A stretch of 64,000 bases of DNA from assembly GCA_017795025.1 (NCBI GenBank), contig CP051243.1, positions 806,001 through 870,000 of the forward strand. Reading direction: 5' to 3'. This stretch comes from Flavobacteriales bacterium. GTDB taxonomy: Bacteria > Bacteroidota > Bacteroidia > Flavobacteriales > Schleiferiaceae. Below are positions 58,911 to 64,000 of the stretch, piece after piece. A program made the translations under genes and the position numbers. Below the pieces are notes generated by a model. It ran no database searches. It was not told the DNA's origin and saw nothing but the letters and a program-made list of their open reading frames with translations. How positions within the stretch are numbered: the first letter of the stretch is position 1; the number at the start of each line of letters is the position of its first letter.

Positions 58911-60827
58911 ATGTCTTATCTGTCAACAACTGCAAGGTTAAAGGTTTCGATTTTTTTGTTTGTGTTTTTAAGTTTCGGAAATGCTTCAATTTGGGCGCAA
59001 TCTGAGCCAAGACTTGATTCTTTGCTGAACAATTTAGATGATCTGATTTTTACAGATCCGAGTTTGGCCAAATCGATTATCGACAGCCTAAACCAGGGAG
59101 GTGAACTTGCAGAGCATAAGGAGTACCAGCATAGTTTAGGAAATTACTACTACCTAAGCGGACATTTCGATTCGGCTTTTACTGCTTATTCGAATGCTTT
59201 GGTTTTAGCTGAGGCTGATGGTGATTCGAGCCGAGTCCTTTCTTTAAACAATAATATCGGGGTGGCACTTATCGAAATGGGACGTATCTCTGAGTCGATT
59301 GCATATTTAAAGGAAACCCTTGAACAACGCAAAGCTTTAGGGGACACCCAAAGGGTTTTAAGTGGCTATGGTAATTTAATAGAGGCGTATCAAGTACTAG
59401 AGGCTAAGGATAAAATTGCAGAACTGCTGAAGGAGAGCTTTGAGTACAAGGTTGATTCCATAAGCTATGCAGAAGGCTTAAGACGCCTTCATTTACTAGC
59501 ATATTTCCATTTTTATAAGCAAGAGGATTACTCCAAAGCCCTGCTCCATTTGGAGGGTATGAGGCGTTTGAACACCTATTTAGACGACCTCAGAAGTTTG
59601 GGCGAGTATCATTTAGGGAAGGGTAGAGTTCTCGCAGCTTTAGGGGAGAATAACAAAGCATCGTATCATTTAAAACAGGCAATTCAGCGTTTTGAACAGA
59701 CCAAATATTTTGGGGGCCTAACGGCTGCATTTTTGGAGATGGCTCAGTTTGAGGAAAAACGAAATCCGTTGCTCGCTTTAAAGTATTACCAAGATGCGCT
59801 TAAAAATGTATCAGCACCTGATATCGAGATGAGTATTTATGCGGGACTCTTTAATTTATACAAGAAGGAAGGTCAATTTAAAAAAGCGATTGAGGCGCAA
59901 GAAAAAATAGCTATTCTAAAGGATTCTCTACAAGGTGTAGCAGTGCAAAAAGCTGTTTTCGAAATAGAAAGTAAATATCAGCTTAGAGAAAAGGAAAGTG
60001 AGATTCGACGCTTAAATGATGAAGCGATTATTGCTCAATTAAAGGCGGAGCAAGCCGAAACCAAAGCTAAACGCCTAGCTTATTATTTAGCGGCAGGGCT
60101 TGGAGTGCTGGTCCTTACTATTTTACTTTTTAGCCTTCAGATGCGCAACCAAGCCTTAAAGCGTCTTCAGTTAGATTTGAAAAGAGACCTAGATGAACAA
60201 ACCTTAAAGATTGAAAAGCAGCAGTTACAAATCCAATTGTTCCGCAGTCAAATTAATCCTCACTTCTTTTTTAATACCCTAAACTCCATTCAGAGTTATG
60301 TTTTAGAAAACAATCCTCTTGAATCGAGCCGCTACTTGGGGAAATTCGCTCGCTTGATGCGAGCAACGCTGGAGTTAAGCCAAAAAGAATTTATTTCTCT
60401 TGAGCAGGAAGTGACTATTCTTCAGGACTACCTTAGCCTAGAAAAACTGCGTTTTGAAGATAAGTTTACTTGGAAACTTGACTTACCTCCAGCTATGCGC
60501 GAGTTTTATATACCCAGTATGATTTTGCAGCCCTTTGTAGAAAACGCCATCGTTCACGGTTTAAGGGATATTAATGACAATGGTTTAATTGAGCTCTGTT
60601 TTACTGAAAGCGAGGAAAGTATTCAGATAGAAATACTGGACAATGGACGGGGATATTATCCCTCACCCATCAAGAATAAAGAAGGCCAATCTTCTATGGC
60701 GCTACAGTTAATTAAAAAGCGTTTGGAATTGCTAAGTGCAGAAAGCAAGGGGGTTTATACCTTTACCATTAGGAACCGTGAACATCAGTCTGGTACTCAA
60801 GTAAAACTTAATATACCAAAACAATAA
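58911..60827 (+). CDS. TPR-containing LytS-type sensor histidine kinase
   Basis: 638 residues. A signal peptide (LKVSIFLFVFLSFGNASIWAQ) and a periplasmic TPR-like array (about 40-370) are followed by a membrane helix (about 388-410) and the His kinase domain: INPHFFFNTLNSIQSYV (His about 449) and an HATPase with FVENAIVHGL (about 542) and LDNGRGY. The catalytic domain is of the HisKA-less LytS/YehU type. The signal is unknown. The cognate LytTR regulator starts three bases after the stop. Confidence 0.92.
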   Translation: MSYLSTTARLKVSIFLFVFLSFGNASIWAQSEPRLDSLLNNLDDLIFTDPSLAKSIIDSLNQGGELAEHKEYQHSLGNYYYLSGHFDSAFTAYSNALVLAEADGDSSRVLSLNNNIGVALIEMGRISESIAYLKETLEQRKALGDTQRVLSGYGNLIEAYQVLEAKDKIAELLKESFEYKVDSISYAEGLRRLHLLAYFHFYKQEDYSKALLHLEGMRRLNTYLDDLRSLGEYHLGKGRVLAALGENNKASYHLKQAIQRFEQTKYFGGLTAAFLEMAQFEEKRNPLLALKYYQDALKNVSAPDIEMSIYAGLFNLYKKEGQFKKAIEAQEKIAILKDSLQGVAVQKAVFEIESKYQLREKESEIRRLNDEAIIAQLKAEQAETKAKRLAYYLAAGLGVLVLTILLFSLQMRNQALKRLQLDLKRDLDEQTLKIEKQQLQIQLFRSQINPHFFFNTLNSIQSYVLENNPLESSRYLGKFARLMRATLELSQKEFISLEQEVTILQDYLSLEKLRFEDKFTWKLDLPPAMREFYIPSMILQPFVENAIVHGLRDINDNGLIELCFTESEESIQIEILDNGRGYYPSPIKNKEGQSSMALQLIKKRLELLSAESKGVYTFTIRNREHQSGTQVKLNIPKQ

Positions 60828-60830
60828 GCG

Positions 60831-61562
60831 ATGTGGCGAGCCATAATTGTGGATGATGAAAAGAAGGGACGTCAGGGACTTCTGAAGATGTTGGAACTAC
60901 TCGAAGCGCCCGTTCAGGTAATAGCCGAGGCCGCAGATGTGAAATCGGCTATCGCTCTCATTGATGACCATAAACCCGAATTGGTTTTCCTTGATATTCA
61001 ATTACAACAAGGAACAGGCTTTGATGTATTGGAAGGATTAAGCTTTAGGAAATTCAAACTGATATTTGTGACCGCTTACGATCAATATGCACTAAAGGCT
61101 TTTCGATACGCTGCTTTAGATTACCTAACTAAACCCATTAGTCCCGATCAGCTTGAGGCCAGCATTTCCCGCTTGGGAGATAATCAAGAGTCCTCGATTT
61201 TAGAATCAAAAATCCAAGCCTTATTGCAAAACAAAAAGGGTATCGCTCGACTGGCCTTGCACGATGCCCATGGAATACAACTGGTAAAACCGGAAGAAAT
61301 TATTTTCTGTCAAGCGCAGAATAATTATACCGAATTCAACTTAACCGATGGCCGAAAAATTTTGGTGAGTAAAACACTCAAGGAGTATGAAGAGCTGTTG
61401 ACGGAGCAGGGTTTTTTTCGGGTGCACCAATCCTACCTAATCAATATGGATGCGGTTAGTCAGTACTTAAAACAAGACGGCGGCTATGTTCAAATGCAGG
61501 ATGGAACTTTAATCGGGGTTTCTCGAAGAAAAAAAGAGGAATTGCTGCGCTACTTTTCCTGA
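60831..61562 (+). CDS. LytTR-family response regulator
   Basis: 243 residues. Receiver domain with IIVDDEKKG, phosphoacceptor Asp about 54 (LVFLDIQLQQG) and Lys in DYLTKPIS; LytTR DNA-binding domain (about 140-243: IIFCQAQNNYTEF, RVHQSYLINMDAV, LIGVSRRKKEEL). It is the cytoplasmic partner of the adjacent kinase, three bases away. Targets unknown; LytTR proteins usually bind direct repeats upstream of nearby genes, and the convergent small gene at 61621 is only 58 bases away. Confidence 0.93.
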   Translation: MWRAIIVDDEKKGRQGLLKMLELLEAPVQVIAEAADVKSAIALIDDHKPELVFLDIQLQQGTGFDVLEGLSFRKFKLIFVTAYDQYALKAFRYAALDYLTKPISPDQLEASISRLGDNQESSILESKIQALLQNKKGIARLALHDAHGIQLVKPEEIIFCQAQNNYTEFNLTDGRKILVSKTLKEYEELLTEQGFFRVHQSYLINMDAVSQYLKQDGGYVQMQDGTLIGVSRRKKEELLRYFS

Positions 61563-61620
61563 TAGGGAAGGAAGTATTGGAATTTCACGCCACAATCCTC
61601 TTTCTATAGCAAATCTGTTA

Positions 61621-61803
61621 TTAAACTTTATCTATTTTCTGTTTTCGATACTGGGCCGCACCAAGGGCAAGACCGGAAGCGATAAGAAGGCTCGCTCCGC
61701 CATCTAAAGGCGTAAGGTTTGGATTATCCGGTACGTTGGGTTGAGCTTTCAAGTCGATTGCCCAGCAAAGGATAAAACCAATAATTAGGATACCTCTTTT
61801 CAT
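61621..61803 (-). CDS. Mini-protein with PID-CTERM-like sorting signal
   Basis: 60 residues: a signal peptide (RGILIIGFILCWAIDLKAQ), a short proline/asparagine segment (PNVPDNPNLTP), then LDGGASLLIASGLALGAA and a basic tail QYRKQKIDKV. The pattern proline-rich, P-[IL]-D-G-G, hydrophobic helix, basic end matches PID-CTERM-type sorting signals described for Bacteroidota mini-proteins. It starts 11 bases after the large T9SS gene on the same strand. The role is not known. Confidence 0.65.
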   Translation of the reverse strand: MKRGILIIGFILCWAIDLKAQPNVPDNPNLTPLDGGASLLIASGLALGAAQYRKQKIDKV

Positions 61804-61814
61804 GGCTAATGCTT

Positions 61815-64000
61815 TTAAGGTTGTACAATTTTGAAGCGGAGTCCTTGGTCAGGGAATTGAAGGAGATATACTCCTGTGGTTAGAGCGGATGAGTTTATTT
61901 CAAGCTCTGTCGTTCCTTGGGCTTTCTTTCCGCTACGAATCAATTTTCCATCCAGGCTAAATAGATTCCAAATGCTATAAGCTTCGGATAGGTCTTTAAT
62001 CACAATAGCATCATCATCTATAAACCAGTAGCTAGTGCCATTTAGATTGTCTTTCAATCCTATTCTTTGAGGAAGGGCAAATAGGACAAATCGCTCTGGC
62101 AGGTTGCTGACTTGGTGATGGAAACGGTAGACTCCTTTATCGAGTAAATGAAATTGATCGAGGAGTTTATCCTCTAATAAGCAGGTATAAGCTTGGGTCG
62201 CATCTGCCGAAAGGCGGATAGAATAGAAGCCCGTTTTTGAAGCTTCAAATCCAATTTTAAGACCCTGACTTAAAGCACTTTCAGGAAGACTGTTAATGGC
62301 TACAGGCTTATCTATGGCGAGACTGTAGAAATTTAAATGTTCGGCTGCATTCTTAAGTTTAGCAGCATCCCATTCTTCTTCAAATTGAATTTGGGCGCGA
62401 GAGTCTACTAGTATATGTAAGGCATCTTTTTGGGAACCTTTTTCACTTACTACGCTCAAGCTAAATTGTTGCTTACCTTTTTTCTGTACCACTTGTTGAT
62501 GACTTAAACTGCGTTGATTAGGGTCGAAGCTGAAGCCATTTAAAGATTGCGCAGAATCGGTGCGAATAAAAAAGCCTTGAAGCGGTGCCAAATAACGCGC
62601 TTCGAGATCGCCAATATCAAGTTGGGTATTGTATTGCTTATAAGTAGTGCCATTCCAAACGTACACGGTTTTATAGCTACCCGGAATACTTTGCCCTTGC
62701 ATATCGTAAACGGCATGGTAGGGGTTAGCAAGGAAGTTCCAACCGTCATTGATTTGCGAAACATAGGTGTTAAACTGGGGCTGACTGGTGTAGGAAAGGT
62801 TTAAATGGAACAGACTATCGGCTGCTCTCAAATCACCACTCACATCAATGGTGGCAGGGAAATCATCGACCAAGAAATTCCCAAAGGCATTTTCACCGGC
62901 CGCTACCGCATAGCCAATACCGGGCTCTAAAAAGGAAGCGGTATCACTTGGACATTCCCATTGACCGGAGCTCGCATTCCAAAAGTAGATGCTTCCGCCA
63001 TTAGCGCCTGCATTGATAAAGGTTTGCGGATTGGCTAGATCGCGAACTTTAGTGCGAACAGGAACTCCTAAATGAAACCAACGAATGCTAGTATCTGCCG
63101 CACGTAAAACCCCTTCTTGCCTGATTATACCTCCTCCGGTAATTTCGCCTTGGATTAAACGGGCGTAGCTGCCATTGGTATCGGCTTCGAGGATAATGCT
63201 TCCTGAGTTCTCGAGTAGTGAATCTACCCTTAAACCAGCATTGGCCCGTATGCGCATCTGTGCATCGCGGTGCAATACAAAGTCTTGGACCTCCACACTC
63301 GCGTCAATAATAGGATGGTTGTTTTGAGGAGAAACAAATACCTTACTGCTGCGTGTGGGCACTTTGGTATCACTCCAATTAAGCGGGTTATTCCATTGGC
63401 TGCCGGCCGCACCAGTCCAAGCCACTCCATCAAACTCATAGCAGCCCTGGTCCGGATTTAATGGGGGGCGGTCTCTTCCCAGTCGATCTTGGATGTTGGC
63501 AAGGCCTATACCTTGACCATTGGCGGCAGGATTCATCGGCAAGAGATGATCATTCCCAATAAATTGTGGGTCAAGGAATAGTGAATTGGCATCTTTACTA
63601 CTAGCCGTTTGAAAGGCTGCTAAATCAGCAATATTCACCGCGGCATTAAACCCACTCTGGGTTTGAAAAGGACTTGCTGAGGAGGAGTAAAAAAGATTGT
63701 AATCGGAATCGGCAAAACTTTGATTCACATCCGCACGGCTGGTATAGAAACATACTCCATTGGGATTAACGATGATATTATTTCGAGCCTGCCAAGTATT
63801 GGGAGCGTAAAAGTTTTGCAGACCTACAAAGTTGCTGTTGTTTCCTAAAACATTGATGCTGTTGTAGTAAAGGCTTACAAATCCGCAGCTTACTGATATT
63901 CCGGCGCCATAGCCGAAGGATGAATTAACCGAAACTTCATTGTTCCAAATTTTAGCTGGTTGGTTGCTGTTTCCTGCACTAAAACTGGCGCTATAGATGG
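61815..64000 (-). CDS. Large T9SS type A secreted protein, beta-helix region, N-terminus outside window
   Basis: The frame has no stop from 64000 down to 61815, so at least 728 residues are present and the N-terminus lies beyond the window; the GTG at 63728 is internal. The N-terminal visible part has beta-helix-like repeats (YYNSINVLGNNS, ARNNIIVNP, DSDYNLFYSSS), the middle part is a beta-rich secreted domain (WTGAAGSQWNNPLNWSD) and the end is a T9SS type A domain (IWNLFSLDGKLIRSGKKAQG, TTGVYLLQF). It is probably a large surface or adhesive protein, followed after 11 bases by a PID-CTERM-like mini-protein gene. Confidence 0.88.
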   Translation of the reverse strand, partial: IYSASFSAGNSNQPAKIWNNEVSVNSSFGYGAGISVSCGFVSLYYNSINVLGNNSNFVGLQNFYAPNTWQARNNIIVNPNGVCFYTSRADVNQSFADSDYNLFYSSSASPFQTQSGFNAAVNIADLAAFQTASSKDANSLFLDPQFIGNDHLLPMNPAANGQGIGLANIQDRLGRDRPPLNPDQGCYEFDGVAWTGAAGSQWNNPLNWSDTKVPTRSSKVFVSPQNNHPIIDASVEVQDFVLHRDAQMRIRANAGLRVDSLLENSGSIILEADTNGSYARLIQGEITGGGIIRQEGVLRAADTSIRWFHLGVPVRTKVRDLANPQTFINAGANGGSIYFWNASSGQWECPSDTASFLEPGIGYAVAAGENAFGNFLVDDFPATIDVSGDLRAADSLFHLNLSYTSQPQFNTYVSQINDGWNFLANPYHAVYDMQGQSIPGSYKTVYVWNGTTYKQYNTQLDIGDLEARYLAPLQGFFIRTDSAQSLNGFSFDPNQRSLSHQQVVQKKGKQQFSLSVVSEKGSQKDALHILVDSRAQIQFEEEWDAAKLKNAAEHLNFYSLAIDKPVAINSLPESALSQGLKIGFEASKTGFYSIRLSADATQAYTCLLEDKLLDQFHLLDKGVYRFHHQVSNLPERFVLFALPQRIGLKDNLNGTSYWFIDDDAIVIKDLSEAYSIWNLFSLDGKLIRSGKKAQGTTELEINSSALTTGVYLLQFPDQGLRFKIVQP

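Noticed and set aside
63728-64000. Reading the GTG at 63728 as the start of the T9SS protein
   Set aside because: The frame stays open on the minus strand from 63728 to 64000 with beta-helix-like sequence, so the gene begins outside the window.
1-64000. CRISPR array, transposase, prophage, rRNA or tRNA genes
   Set aside because: No spaced direct repeats, no transposase or phage structural motifs, and no cloverleaf candidates were seen in the gaps; all gaps are under 300 bases.

Overview
The window is a compact bacterial chromosome segment from a member of the Bacteroidota, most likely a Flavobacteriales-type, possibly marine, organism. The evidence is the family content: T9SS type A and type B C-terminal sorting domains, a PID-CTERM-like mini-protein, S46 and tricorn-like S41 peptidases, MbnP-like lipoproteins, LytS/LytTR two-component genes with TPR sensors, a LptD-like barrel, KdsC (so LPS), Mpl, and several -7 boxes of the Bacteroidota form TAnnTTTG. 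I cannot fix the genus. No rRNA, tRNA, CRISPR array, insertion sequence or prophage gene is visible, and no gene-free stretch exceeds 300 bases. The longest gaps are about 235, 180, 190 and 165 bases and hold promoters, terminators and one candidate small RNA or small ORF.

Layout. 1-6.4 kb (mostly minus): tRNase Z (cut by the window edge), pyrB and pyrR, the murein-recycling ligase mpl, two MbnP-like lipoproteins, a PlsC-like acyltransferase and a CoA-type Nudix hydrolase, with oxyR divergent. 6.4-13.9 kb (plus): a Lon-N-domain protein, a lipoprotein cyclophilin, a small-RNA-like locus with a strong terminator, a tricorn-like protease and a C1B peptidase. 13.9-16.2 kb: hutG and hutI. 16.2-22 kb: an envelope operon with a large lipoprotein, a DUF5723-like outer-membrane protein, an orphan family 5 solute-binding lipoprotein and a TonB-C-like lipoprotein. 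22-26.3 kb (minus): DUF2520 protein, kdsC, ubiA, maf and nhaC. 26.4-28.3 kb: a PKD/type B T9SS cargo protein.

28.3-33.7 kb (minus) is a cytochrome c maturation operon (ccmB-ccmC-ccmD-ccmE-ccmF) led by a conserved membrane protein. Its CcmE carries CXXXY in place of HXXXY, and no CcmA or CcmH is present. 33.9-37.1 kb: a lipoprotein glutathione peroxidase, mtaB, a small protein and an inositol-monophosphatase-like gene. 37.1-43.0 kb (minus) is a seven-gene operon that joins a peptidoglycan amidase and an MlaD-like MCE protein to a membrane Fe-S complex resembling HdrDE. The LptD-like gene diverges from it.

45.7-49.3 kb looks like a hypotaurine/taurine module: cysteine dioxygenase diverges from a PLP decarboxylase of the cysteine-sulfinate type, followed by a Na+/solute symporter, with a nested dyad in the divergent promoter. 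49.3-52.1 kb encodes an SH3-like secreted protein plus a pair made of a coiled-coil protein and a sensor-like protein. That pair looks like a split version of the non-OmpA part of certain OmpA-family proteins and is the best candidate here for an undescribed system. 52.3-58.3 kb: a PpiD-like chaperone, a DPP11-like S46 peptidase and a LamG/T9SS protein. 58.3-61.6 kb: a DinB-family protein and a LytS/LytR-type pair. 61.6-64 kb (minus): a large T9SS beta-helix protein running off the window and its PID-CTERM-like companion.
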